From the NCBI GenBank assembly GCA_947175465.1, contig CAMWMY010000043.1, forward strand, positions 1-8,371: a stretch of DNA of 8,371 nucleotides. Direction: 5' to 3'. Each line of letters begins with the position of its first letter. Position 1 is the first letter of the stretch. Below the pieces are notes generated by a model that saw only the letters and a program-made list of their open reading frames with translations, ran no database searches and was not told the DNA's origin. Shown piece after piece: positions 1 through 6,305 of this stretch. Origin of the DNA: an uncultured Erysipelotrichaceae bacterium (GTDB lineage Bacteria; Bacillota_I; Bacilli_A; Erysipelotrichales; Erysipelotrichaceae). Position numbers and translations under genes: made by a program.

Positions 1-2
1 GG

Positions 3-40
3 TATAATAACATTAGTTTTTCATATAAAACTAAAAGTTT
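3..40 (+). promoter_or_regulatory. -10 box and nested palindromic operator of the pot operon
   Basis: A perfect TATAAT lies at 3-8; its -35 element would fall left of the window, so the promoter is only half visible. Just downstream is a perfect 8-bp inverted repeat, TTAGTTTT (13-20) and AAAACTAA (27-34), separated by 6 bases. It shares its right arm with a second perfect inverted repeat, AAACT (28-32) and AGTTT (36-40), with a 3-base spacer. Transcription should start around 14-16, so these half-sites cover the start point and early leader, a usual place for a repressor to block initiation. The next gene encodes an XRE-family DNA-binding protein, which makes autoregulation the simplest reading. 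The operator role is inference; the symmetry is seen directly. Confidence 0.55.
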
Positions 41-67
41 AAAATACTAAACAAGGGAGAGATGCAT

Positions 68-601
68 ATGGATATTGGCCATAAGATAAAACAGTTACGA
101 ATTAAAAATGCACTAACTTTAGAAGAGTTGGCATCACGTAGTGAATTGACAAAAGGTTTTTTATCACAGTTAGAGCGTGATTTAACATCTCCAAGTATTT
201 CGACATTGAATGATGTCTTGGAGGCCTTAGGGACAACATTAGCGGAATTTTTTTCAGAAGTAGAAGAAGAGAAGTTAGTGTTTACACAAGAAGACTTTTT
301 TGTTGATGAAAGAGAAGGTAGTGTATTGCATTGGATTGTGCCTAATGCGCAAAAAAATGATATGGAGCCAATTTTATTAGAATTAGAAGAAGGGGCAACC
401 TCCCAAGTCATCTCTCCGCATGATGGAGAAGAGTTTGGCTATGTTTTACAAGGAAAAGTGCTTCTTATCAATGGAGAACAAGAATATGTAGTAAAAAAAG
501 GGGAAACTTTTTATATCACTGGAAAATATACACATTATTTAAAAAATGATGTAAAAAGCAAAGCCAAAATATTATGGATTACAACTCCACCCTTATTTTA
601 G
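68..601 (+). CDS. XRE-family transcriptional regulator with C-terminal cupin domain
   Basis: A 177-residue regulator that probably controls the polyamine-transport operon it heads. Residues 6-60 form an XRE/Cro-type helix-turn-helix, with a recognition-helix stretch (TKGFLSQLERDLTSPSIST) at about 28-46. Residues 101-175 form a small cupin barrel, with a first motif around H118-G-E-E-x-G-Y-V-L-x-G (118-129) and a second around GETFYI...H156. The HTH-plus-cupin layout and length are typical of the PuuR/SutR-like family, in which the cupin binds a small-molecule effector; such regulators often sit beside polyamine genes. I chose ATG 68 because the GGGAG ribosome binding site at 55-59 is 8 bases upstream; the in-frame ATG at 62 is only 2 bases from it. 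The TAG stop overlaps the ribosome binding site of potA. Family assignment is firm; the effector is unknown. Confidence 0.9.
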   Translation: MDIGHKIKQLRIKNALTLEELASRSELTKGFLSQLERDLTSPSISTLNDVLEALGTTLAEFFSEVEEEKLVFTQEDFFVDEREGSVLHWIVPNAQKNDMEPILLELEEGATSQVISPHDGEEFGYVLQGKVLLINGEQEYVVKKGETFYITGKYTHYLKNDVKSKAKILWITTPPLF

Positions 602-605
602 GAGG
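600..605 (+). promoter_or_regulatory. potA ribosome binding site overlapping the upstream stop codon
   Basis: A perfect AGGAGG at 600-605 begins inside the TAG stop (599-601) of the regulator gene and is 8 bases before the potA ATG at 614. A ribosome terminating on the regulator would stand on this site, which favours translational coupling of regulator and transporter. Confidence 0.8.
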
Positions 606-613
606 ATAGCTAG

Positions 614-2185
614 ATGAATACATTAATTCAATTTAAAAATATTGTAAAAGATTTTGATGGCCAGCTCGTACTAAAAGGTGTAAATCTTGATATTTATGAA
701 AACGAGTTTGTTACATTATTAGGGCCTAGTGGCTGTGGAAAAACAACATTATTAAGAATATTAGGGGGCTTTTTAAAACAAAGTGAAGGACAAGTTATTT
801 TTGATGGACAAGAGATTAGTGAAGTTCCTCCTTATAAAAGGGAGGTAAATACAGTTTTTCAAAAATATGCTCTTTTTCCTCATATGAATGTTTATGAAAA
901 TATAGCTTTTGGTTTACAAATAAAAAAAATGAGTAAAGATGTGATTGAGCAAAAAGTTATGAAAATGCTAAAGCTTATTGGGCTAGAGGGCTATGAGCAA
1001 AAAAATGTGAATGTCTTATCAGGAGGACAACAACAACGTATTGCTATTGCACGTGCTTTAATTAATGAACCTAAAGTGCTATTGCTTGATGAACCATTAG
1101 CAGCGCTTGATTTAAAGTTGCGTAAAGAAATGCAATATGAGTTAAAGAAAATTCAACAAGAAGTTGGTATTACCTTTTTATATGTAACGCATGATCAAGA
1201 AGAAGCTTTAACGATGTCTGATAAGATTGTGGTTATGAAAGATGGGGAAATTCAACAAGTAGGGACACCGATTGATATTTATAATGAACCTGAAAATCGA
1301 TATGTTGCTAATTTTATTGGGGAAAGTAATATTGTATCGGCTATTATGGTTGATGATTATAAAGTATGTTTTGATGATTTACTTTTTACATGTGTTGATT
1401 ATGGATTTAAGAAAAATGAGAAAGTTGATGTAGTGATACGACCAGAAGATTTGGATATTGTAGAGGTTCAAGATGGTAAGTTAACAGGAGTAGTAAAATC
1501 GGTATTATTTAAAGGGGTACATTATGAAATCATGGTGGAAACAGTACCAGGGACAACGGTAACTGTCATGATGAATGTTACAAGGGAACACGATATTGTC
1601 AATGAAGAAGCAGGGGAAAAAATGTCTGCCAATGATTTTTATGTTGATATTGAAGATGTAAAAGATTTAAATGATGCAGAAATTATTGCACGTGCTGATG
1701 CACAGGCATGGAATCCAGAAAGTGATGAATATATTTCAATTTCGAAAATAGAATATGATATTTTAGAAGAAGTAGGTACATATCCAGTAGAATTTATGAC
1801 AAGTTCAGGAACTAGTGTAACGATTAATGTGATGGTTGTACAACAACAATATGTAGAAAATCCAAAAGCGAATGAGGCGATTTCTGCCTTTAACTTTTTC
1901 AAAACAGTTGATGAATTGAAGGAGAGTACTGCGATTGATACCGATTTAAAAACATGGGCGAATGCACAAGGTTGGAAATTAAGTGATGAAAGTATTGTGG
2001 AAATTGAGAGTGTAGAATACGATTTTGACCCAGAAACAATTCAAGTAGGAACGTATAAAGTGACATTTTCAACACAAGGAAGACAATTTAAAATTCATAC
2101 AACAGATGTAAGTGAAGTAGGGAAAGAAGTAGGATTAAGCTTTTATCCTGAAGATATTCATGTAATGAGTAAAAAAGGATACTAA
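614..2185 (+). CDS. potA: Spermidine/putrescine ABC transporter ATP-binding protein PotA, with Ig-like repeats inserted in the TOBE domain
   Basis: Cytoplasmic ATPase that powers polyamine import through PotB/PotC. The nucleotide-binding domain (1-235) is complete: Walker [10 protein letters not shown] at 37-45, Q-loop Q83, signature LSGGQQQ at 135-141, Walker B VLLLDE at 155-160, and switch histidine H193. Residues 238-310 start the MalK/PotA-type regulatory region, with VVIRPEDL (273-280) and [10 protein letters not shown] (297-306). After about residue 312 two tandem repeats of 86 and 90 residues intervene. From about 489 the TOBE fold resumes and ends normally ([17 protein letters not shown], then EDIHVM at 513-518). 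At 523 residues the protein is about 150-175 longer than common PotA proteins of 350-385; removing the repeats restores a normal length. The frame is continuous. PotA is followed after 1 base by potB. Transporter class is firm; polyamine specificity rests on the operon partners. Confidence 0.93.
   Translation: MNTLIQFKNIVKDFDGQLVLKGVNLDIYENEFVTLLGPSGCGKTTLLRILGGFLKQSEGQVIFDGQEISEVPPYKREVNTVFQKYALFPHMNVYENIAFGLQIKKMSKDVIEQKVMKMLKLIGLEGYEQKNVNVLSGGQQQRIAIARALINEPKVLLLDEPLAALDLKLRKEMQYELKKIQQEVGITFLYVTHDQEEALTMSDKIVVMKDGEIQQVGTPIDIYNEPENRYVANFIGESNIVSAIMVDDYKVCFDDLLFTCVDYGFKKNEKVDVVIRPEDLDIVEVQDGKLTGVVKSVLFKGVHYEIMVETVPGTTVTVMMNVTREHDIVNEEAGEKMSANDFYVDIEDVKDLNDAEIIARADAQAWNPESDEYISISKIEYDILEEVGTYPVEFMTSSGTSVTINVMVVQQQYVENPKANEAISAFNFFKTVDELKESTAIDTDLKTWANAQGWKLSDESIVEIESVEYDFDPETIQVGTYKVTFSTQGRQFKIHTTDVSEVGKEVGLSFYPEDIHVMSKKGY
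1550..2077 (+). repeat. Two tandem Ig-like domain repeats inside PotA
   Basis: PotA residues 313-398 and 399-488 align as two diverged copies. Each opens with a GT-[TS]-VT strand (313, 399). Each has a central segment [MI]SAxxF (337-342; 423-428), an AxAQxW motif (361-366; 449-454), an I/V-E-Y-D motif near 379-382 and 467-470, and ends in VGTYxVxF (387-394; 478-485). A third partial GT-like strand is replaced by the returning TOBE strand at 489. This pattern resembles beta-sandwich repeats of Firmicute cell-surface proteins (for example GTYPVxFxTxxGTSVTVxV strands), but here it sits in a cytoplasmic ATPase. The repeat relationship is seen in the sequence; the Ig-like fold is inferred from the strand pattern. 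Confidence 0.75.
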
Positions 2186-2186
2186 C

Positions 2187-3032
2187 ATGAAAGTATTTCG
2201 TCGATTAGCGTATCCATATATCTTATGGATGAGTATTATGATTGTTATTCCGATGTTGTTAATTATTTTATATGCTTTTTCAAAAGAGGGAAATGATGTA
2301 GCAACACTATCTTTTACCTTTGCACATTTTATTAAGTTTTTTACCGATCCTGCTTTTTTAAATACACTTTGGCTATCGCTTCGTATAGCGCTTATAACTA
2401 CGATTTTTTGTATTTTTATCGGTTATCCAATTGCTTATGCGATTGCGCAGTCTTCAATTAAAAAACGTACTTTTTATATTTTATTAATCACTTTACCTAT
2501 GTGGATTAATATGCTTGTTAGAACTTATGCATGGATTGGGATTTTATCAGATAATGGATTAATTAATCAGATTCTTTCCTTTTTTCATCTCCCTACAACA
2601 CAGCTCTTATATACAGATTTTGCTGTTATTTTAGGTATGATTTATAACTTTTTGCCTTTTATGATTTTACAAATTTATTCCTCTTTAGCTAAAATGGATA
2701 AAAGTTTATTAGAGGCAGCAAATGATTTAGGGGCAAATCGTTGGCAACGTTTTTTGAAGATTACGTTACCTTTATCCTTACCAGGTGTTATTTCAGGAAT
2801 TACTCTTGTTTTCTTGCCATCGGTATCTAGTTTTGTAATTCCTAAATTATTAGGTGGGGGAGGTTATTTATTAATTGGAAATATTATTGAAACACAATTT
2901 ATAACAGTGGGAGAATGGAATTTTGGAAGTGCTATTTCCATGATTATGGCAATGATTATTATGTTATCTATGTATGTTACAAGAAAGTTTGATAAAAGAA
3001 ATACAGGTAATAAAAGAGGTGATTTATCATGA
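2187..3032 (+). CDS. potB: Spermidine/putrescine ABC transporter permease PotB
   Basis: Integral membrane subunit, 281 residues, forming half of the polyamine channel. Six hydrophobic stretches fit the usual PotB topology: about 8-30, 62-87, 96-118, 143-163, 200-220 and 247-266. The cytoplasmic EAA loop that docks on the ATPase is clear at 176-200 (EAANDLGANRWQRFLKITLP, then a conserved G at 200). The motif LPMWINMLVRTYAW (103-116) is characteristic of PotB and its relatives. The gene starts 1 base after the potA stop, with a modest AAAGGA site at 2174-2179. Its last four bases (ATGA) overlap the next start, giving tight coupling with the PotC-PotD partner. Length and motifs are normal. It could transport a related cationic solute, but the PotD half downstream favours polyamines. 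Confidence 0.92.
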   Translation: MKVFRRLAYPYILWMSIMIVIPMLLIILYAFSKEGNDVATLSFTFAHFIKFFTDPAFLNTLWLSLRIALITTIFCIFIGYPIAYAIAQSSIKKRTFYILLITLPMWINMLVRTYAWIGILSDNGLINQILSFFHLPTTQLLYTDFAVILGMIYNFLPFMILQIYSSLAKMDKSLLEAANDLGANRWQRFLKITLPLSLPGVISGITLVFLPSVSSFVIPKLLGGGGYLLIGNIIETQFITVGEWNFGSAISMIMAMIIMLSMYVTRKFDKRNTGNKRGDLS

Positions 3033-4924
3033 AAAATAAGAACTTCTTGAGAAAATTATTACTTTGTATCACCTTTTTGTTCTTTTATTTTCCTATTCTT
3101 TATATGCTTGTTTTTTCTTTTAATTCTTCTCGTTCATTAACAAGCTTTGATGGATTTTCGGTTCAATGGTATGAGAAGATGTTCTCTGATCGAAATATGT
3201 TAGAAGCTATATATTACACATTAGTAATTGCGATTCTTGCAACTGTTATATCAACGATTGTAGGAACACTAACAGCTATTGGACTATCGAAGTCAAAAAA
3301 AATATTGCGTGAAATGGTTATCCAAGTTAACGATTTACCTATTTTAAATCCTGAAATTGTAACAGCTGTTGGTTTAATGTTATTTTATGTTTCATTGCAT
3401 ATACAAAAAGGCTTTATGACATTGTTATTTGCCCATATTGCTTTTTGTATCCCTTACGTTATTTTAAGTATTATGCCTAAATTACGAGGGTTAGATGCTA
3501 ATTTAGCGGAAGCTGCCATGGATTTAGGTGCAACCCCTTTACAAGCTCTTCGAAAAGTAATTGTGCCACAAATTATGCCAGGAATTGTATCAGGGGCACT
3601 GATTGCCTTTACGATGTCTTTTGATGATTTTATTATTTCTTATTTTGTTACAGGAAATGGAGTAAAAAATATATCGACTTTAGTGTGGACAATGTCGAAA
3701 AGAATTAATCCTAGTATTAATGCATTATCTACGATTATTGTTGTGATTATTACAATTACATTATTGCTAGTGAATATCTTACCTGTGTTGAAAGAAAAGG
3801 CAGAGAAGAAGCATTCAAAATTTAGCAAATATACGATTCGTATTATCATGGTAGTTCTTGCTCTTGGGATAAGTGGTGGATTGTTTGTTTTAAATAAAAG
3901 TGCTAAAACAATGGATCCTCAAATAGCAATTGAAAAATATGGCAGCAATGTATTAAAAGTTTTTAATTGGGGTGAGTATATTGACCCTGAGGTAAATGCA
4001 GCATTTGAGCGGGAATATGGGGTAAAAGTTATTTACGATACTTTTGATTCAAATGAGCTTATGTATACCAAATTGCAAGGTGGAGAAGCATACGATGTAC
4101 TTGTTCCAAGTGATTATATGATCGAACGCTTAATTAAAGAAGACCGCTTGCAACCTCTAGATAAAGCTGTTGTAAAAAACTTATCACAAGTAAATGAAGC
4201 TATAAAAGGTTTACCTTTTGATCCAGAGAATACTTATAGTGCACCTTATTTTTGGGGAAGTGTAGGACTTGTATATAATAAGGAACATATTGCTATTGAA
4301 GATTTAATGGCTCAAGGGTTTAATATTTTACATGATGAACGTTTAAAAGGAAATATTTATTTTTATGATTCTGAACGTGATGCCTTTATGATTGCGTTAA
4401 AAGCTTTAGGATATTCTATGAATACAGAAAATGAAGATGAATTTATAGAAGCGTATGATTGGTTAGTGCAATTGAATACAACGATGGATATTGAAATTGT
4501 GACAGATGAAGTAATTGATGCGATGATTAATGGTAATAAAGATATTGCAGTTGTATATAGTGGAGATGCGGCTTATATTTTATCGGAAAATGAAGAGATG
4601 GGATATTTCATTCCACAAACTGGTACAAATCTTTGGAGTGATGCTATGGTTATTCCAAAAAATGCTGAAAATCCAAAACTAGCGAATGAATATATTAACT
4701 TTATACTAGAATATGAACAAAGTATGAAAAATAGTTTATATGTAGGTTATGCAAGTAGCAATGCAGAAGTACTTGATGTATTGAGTGGAGAAAATGGTGA
4801 ATTTGAAGGAAATGAGGCTTATCTTCCTAGAATAGGGAATGTAAGAGATGAAATTTTTGCTTATAATGAGAAAACGAAAAAGTGGATGTCTGATTTATGG
4901 ACAAAAGTAAAAATTGCAAAGTAG
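3029..4924 (+). CDS. potCD: PotC-PotD fusion: polyamine permease joined to membrane-tethered substrate-binding protein
   Basis: A 631-residue fusion. Residues 1-255 are PotC: six membrane helices, with the EAA loop at 161-186 (EAAMDLGATPLQALRKVIVP, then G185) and MSFDDFIISYF at 196-206. A lysine-rich cytoplasmic linker (255-268) leads to a seventh helix at about 270-288, which would carry the rest outside. Residues 305-631 are PotD, a periplasmic-binding-protein fold. By eye against E. coli PotD, W314 and Y317 match W34/Y37, S361 and Y363 match S83/Y85, W536 and D538 match W255/D257, and Y574 matches Y293. E171 and W229 appear to be D451 and Y510. There is no lipobox, since the fusion replaces lipoprotein anchoring. 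It overlaps potB by 4 bases, with an AGAGGTGA site at 3015-3022. Permease-binding protein fusions are known in Gram-positive ABC importers; function is firm, exact polyamine preference is not. Confidence 0.93.
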   Translation: MKNKNFLRKLLLCITFLFFYFPILYMLVFSFNSSRSLTSFDGFSVQWYEKMFSDRNMLEAIYYTLVIAILATVISTIVGTLTAIGLSKSKKILREMVIQVNDLPILNPEIVTAVGLMLFYVSLHIQKGFMTLLFAHIAFCIPYVILSIMPKLRGLDANLAEAAMDLGATPLQALRKVIVPQIMPGIVSGALIAFTMSFDDFIISYFVTGNGVKNISTLVWTMSKRINPSINALSTIIVVIITITLLLVNILPVLKEKAEKKHSKFSKYTIRIIMVVLALGISGGLFVLNKSAKTMDPQIAIEKYGSNVLKVFNWGEYIDPEVNAAFEREYGVKVIYDTFDSNELMYTKLQGGEAYDVLVPSDYMIERLIKEDRLQPLDKAVVKNLSQVNEAIKGLPFDPENTYSAPYFWGSVGLVYNKEHIAIEDLMAQGFNILHDERLKGNIYFYDSERDAFMIALKALGYSMNTENEDEFIEAYDWLVQLNTTMDIEIVTDEVIDAMINGNKDIAVVYSGDAAYILSENEEMGYFIPQTGTNLWSDAMVIPKNAENPKLANEYINFILEYEQSMKNSLYVGYASSNAEVLDVLSGENGEFEGNEAYLPRIGNVRDEIFAYNEKTKKWMSDLWTKVKIAK

Positions 4925-4933
4925 GTGGAATTT

Positions 4934-5026
4934 GTGAAAAAACGTAAACAGAATATAAAACTTATTTGTTATCGAATTGCTGTTCTTGCATTGGTTTTAT
5001 TTTTAATCCTTATAACGATTTTATAA
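4934..5026 (+). CDS. 30-residue single-pass membrane microprotein at the end of the pot operon
   Basis: A short GTG-initiated frame starting 9 bases after the PotC-PotD stop. Its ribosome binding site AGGTGG (4923-4928) overlaps that stop (TAG, 4922-4924) and has a 5-base spacer. The product has a strongly basic start (MKKRKQNIK), then one uninterrupted hydrophobic stretch from about residue 15 to 30 (IAVLALVLFLILITIL) and stops. This is the profile of a small single-helix membrane protein with its N-terminus in the cytoplasm. The operon terminator begins 23 bases later, so the frame is inside the transcript. I recognise no family. A role as an accessory helix for the transporter is possible but is inference. 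It could be chance, but the binding site, spacing and charge-then-helix layout argue for a real gene. Confidence 0.6.
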   Translation: MKKRKQNIKLICYRIAVLALVLFLILITIL

Positions 5027-5048
5027 AACATATTAAAGTATGCTTTTG

Positions 5049-5090
5049 AGGATTGCTTTTGTAGAAAACAAAAGTCAATCCTTTTTCTTT
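5049..5090 (+). terminator. Rho-independent terminator of the pot operon
   Basis: A long hairpin: AGGATTGCTTTTGT (5049-5062), loop AGAAA, and ACAAAAG (5068-5074) plus CAATCCT (5076-5082) with one bulged T at 5075. This gives 14 paired bases, followed by a T-rich tract to 5090. It lies 23 bases after the microprotein stop and ends the + strand transcript before the convergent Fe-S scaffold gene. Confidence 0.88.
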
Positions 5091-5107
5091 ACTAAGTATT
5101 TCGAATA

Positions 5108-5138
5108 TAAAAAAATACCTCTTTTTCATTTTGAGGTA
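5108..5138 (-). terminator. Terminator of the DUF212-NifU unit
   Basis: Read on the - strand, the stem TACCTC (5138-5133) pairs with GAGGTA (5121-5116) across an A-rich 11-base loop. It is followed by a run of eight T residues (5115-5108). It starts 7 bases after the NifU-like stop codon. It stands tail to tail with the pot terminator; the 118 bases between 5027 and 5144 hold these two hairpins and nothing else that I can see. Confidence 0.75.
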
Positions 5139-5144
5139 ATTTTA

Positions 5145-5378
5145 TTAGTTATCAATTTGTACTACTTGAATCGCTTCATTAACTTCTTCTTGTAAAATAG
5201 CTTCAATTCCTTCTTTTATTGTGTTATCAGCTGCTATACAATCTTTGCATGCTCCTAACATTTTTATGGATACGATTGTATCTTCTAAAGAAACAAATTC
5301 TAAATCTCCTCCATCTCGTTGAAGATAGGGACGAACTTTTTCTAATACTTTTTTAATTTCATCGACATTAATGCTCAT
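5145..5378 (-). CDS. NifU C-terminal-domain iron-sulfur cluster scaffold protein
   Basis: A 77-residue stand-alone NifU C-terminal (Nfu-type) domain, which carries and delivers Fe-S clusters to target proteins in the cytoplasm. The whole length is the domain: an N-terminal helix followed by VRPYLQRDGGDLEFV (16-29), the family hallmark, then the cluster-ligating CxxC at C44 and C47 (GACKDC). The proline that usually follows the second cysteine is replaced by isoleucine. The size matches the short Firmicute YutI/Nfu-like proteins. ATG 5378 is preceded by a perfect AGGAGG that overlaps the stop codon of the upstream DUF212 gene, so the two are co-transcribed and coupled, though they have no obvious shared function. 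A classical single-copy housekeeping protein; nothing suggests nitrogen fixation. Confidence 0.92.
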   Translation of the reverse strand: MSINVDEIKKVLEKVRPYLQRDGGDLEFVSLEDTIVSIKMLGACKDCIAADNTIKEGIEAILQEEVNEAIQVVQIDN

Positions 5379-5382
5379 AAGT

Positions 5383-5390
5383 ACCTCCTA
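5383..5390 (-). promoter_or_regulatory. NifU-like gene ribosome binding site embedding the upstream stop
   Basis: On the - strand the sequence TAGGAGGT (5390-5383) contains both the TAG stop of the DUF212 gene and a perfect AGGAGG site, 5 bases from the ATG at 5378. It supports the ATG choice and indicates reinitiation or coupled translation. Confidence 0.75.
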
Positions 5391-5846
5391 TCTATGTATG
5401 ATAAAATACAATACCGTAGTGACAAGAATTCCTAAAATACATCCACCAACTGCTTCGACAAGGCGATGACCTAAAACACTTTTTAATTTTTCTTGATAAA
5501 TTGGATCAGAGAAATGAAGTTTACTCATGGTTTCCAAATCAGAAATTAACTGCTTTGTTAGTTGAATATTTTTTCCAGCGTAGTAGCGTACATTGACAGC
5601 ATCATAAATAACGATGAAGGAGAAAATACAAGTAACAGCAAAAAGAGTACTTTCAATTCCTTCAATGATGGCAACTGCTGATGTCAGTGCAGCAACAGTT
5701 GAACTATGAGAACTTGGAAAACCACCACAAGCAATGGTTTGGTGAATATCAAATTTTTTCGTACGCATGTATAAGAATACAGGCTTTAATAACTGGGCAA
5801 TAAGATTTGCTAATAAAGCAGCCCAAAGAGCAAACATAGGGTTCAT
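5388..5846 (-). CDS. Divergent PAP2 (DUF212/YuiD-like) membrane protein
   Basis: A 152-residue integral membrane protein of the divergent-PAP2 family, related to acid phosphatase/vanadium haloperoxidase enzymes such as B. subtilis YuiD. Conserved blocks are visible: an N-terminal helix with LANLIAQLLKP (12-22), GGFPSSHSSTVAAL (41-54), YDAVNVRYYAG (81-91) and LGHRLVEAVGG (125-135). These carry the histidines and arginine (H47, R87, H127) expected of a PAP2-like active site. Hydrophobic segments lie at about 4-26, 50-62, 66-84 and 132-150. The substrate is unknown; a lipid- or pyrophosphate-type phosphate ester is plausible from the superfamily. ATG 5846 has a GAGGTG site at 5860-5855, 8 bases upstream. 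It is first in a two-gene unit with the Fe-S scaffold and divergent from the S1 protein gene. Confidence 0.92.
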   Translation of the reverse strand: MNPMFALWAALLANLIAQLLKPVFLYMRTKKFDIHQTIACGGFPSSHSSTVAALTSAVAIIEGIESTLFAVTCIFSFIVIYDAVNVRYYAGKNIQLTKQLISDLETMSKLHFSDPIYQEKLKSVLGHRLVEAVGGCILGILVTTVLYFIIHR

Positions 5847-5878
5847 AAGCTTTTCACCTCAATACTACTTTTTATTTT

Positions 5879-5884
5879 ATTATA
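5879..5884 (-). promoter_or_regulatory. Putative -10 box for the DUF212-NifU unit
   Basis: On the - strand a perfect TATAAT occupies 5884-5879, preceded by TGTGT. It is 32 bases from the DUF212 start codon, leaving room for a short leader with the ribosome binding site. No good -35 hexamer is seen at 16-18 bases, so the assignment rests on the -10 and its position between divergent genes. Confidence 0.45.
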
Positions 5885-5903
5885 ACACATTTCTGGAAAT
5901 ATA

Positions 5904-5912
5904 TGATATAAT
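5904..5912 (+). promoter_or_regulatory. Extended -10 promoter of the S1 protein-pgi unit
   Basis: TGATATAAT (5904-5912) is a textbook extended -10 (TGnTATAAT), 29 bases before the S1 gene ATG. A recognisable -35 is lacking at 17 bases (AACACA), as tolerated for extended -10 promoters. It lies back to back with the putative - strand -10 at 5879-5884, so two polymerases would compete for this 95-base divergent gap. Confidence 0.6.
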
Positions 5913-5941
5913 AATTGATGTAAAAATACAAGGAGGATACT

Positions 5942-6295
5942 ATGCATTATTTGGTTGGAGAAGTTGTAGAAGGTTATATTACAGGTATTAAGCCTTATGG
6001 TGCGTTTGTCTTCCTTGATAGCTCTCACAAGGGGTTAATTCATATATCCGAGATTAGTGACTATTTTGTCAAAGATGTACATTCTTTTGTTCATGTGAAT
6101 GATCGTGTCAAAGTAAAAATCTTAGATGTTGATGAAGATGGGACACATTTAAAATTATCCTTGAAAGCTGTTGCTACAAATAAGGTGCGATATTCAAAAT
6201 GTCATAAAAGAAAAGTACAATATCCAAAAATGGAGATTGGGTTTTCATCTCTTGCAGAGCATTTGGATAGCTGGATTGATGAAGCCAGCAGATAA
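5942..6295 (+). CDS. S1-domain RNA-binding protein, YugI/GSP13/CvfD type
   Basis: A 117-residue cytoplasmic RNA-binding protein. Residues 4-74 are one S1 OB-fold: VGEVVEGYITGIKPYGAFV (5-23) and GLIHISEIS (31-39), then VNDRVKVKILDVDEDG (52-67) and LKLSLKA (70-76). A basic linker (KVRYSKCHKRK, 81-91) leads to a conserved tail GFSSLAEHLDSWIDEA (100-115). That tail matches the end of B. subtilis YugI (general stress protein 13) and distinguishes this family from ribosomal protein S1. The streptococcal homologue CvfD is a post-transcriptional regulator of virulence and metabolism genes. The start has AGGAGG at 5931-5936, 5 bases away. The stop overlaps the pgi ribosome binding site. Linkage to pgi also occurs in the B. 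subtilis yug region, from memory. Confidence 0.9.
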   Translation: MHYLVGEVVEGYITGIKPYGAFVFLDSSHKGLIHISEISDYFVKDVHSFVHVNDRVKVKILDVDEDGTHLKLSLKAVATNKVRYSKCHKRKVQYPKMEIGFSSLAEHLDSWIDEASR

Positions 6296-6300
6296 GGAGA
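6294..6300 (+). promoter_or_regulatory. pgi ribosome binding site that decides its start
   Basis: AAGGAGA (6294-6300) overlaps the S1 gene stop TAA (6293-6295) and is 5 bases before ATG 6306. The same frame stays open back to an ATG at 6171, but that start lies inside the S1 gene, has no comparable site, and would add 45 residues unrelated to glucose-6-phosphate isomerases. Confidence 0.85.
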
Positions 6301-6305
6301 ACGCT

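Noticed and set aside
62..67. Upstream ATG (62) as the start of the XRE-cupin regulator
   Set aside because: It sits only 2 bases after the GGGAG ribosome binding site, while ATG 68 has an ideal 8-base spacing and begins the typical M-[DN]-I-G-x-K-I-x-x-L-R of the family.
31..411. Long antisense open frame opposite the regulator gene
   Set aside because: It runs wholly across the HTH-cupin coding region, has no recognisable domain and no convincing ribosome binding site; it is a shadow of AT-rich coding DNA. The other antisense frames opposite potA, potCD, DUF212 and pgi were dropped for the same reason.
1550..2077. PotA insertion as an assembly chimera or frameshift artefact
   Set aside because: The reading frame is unbroken, base composition matches the flanks, and a normal TOBE ending resumes in register, so this is a genuine domain insertion.
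5767..5991. Plus-strand frame across the DUF212 start and the divergent promoter gap
   Set aside because: It overlaps two well-supported genes and both promoter elements, and resembles no known family.
6171..6305. 45-residue N-terminal extension of pgi from ATG 6171
   Set aside because: The extension lies inside the S1 gene, lacks a binding site and does not resemble isomerases; ATG 6306 has AAGGAGA 5 bases upstream.
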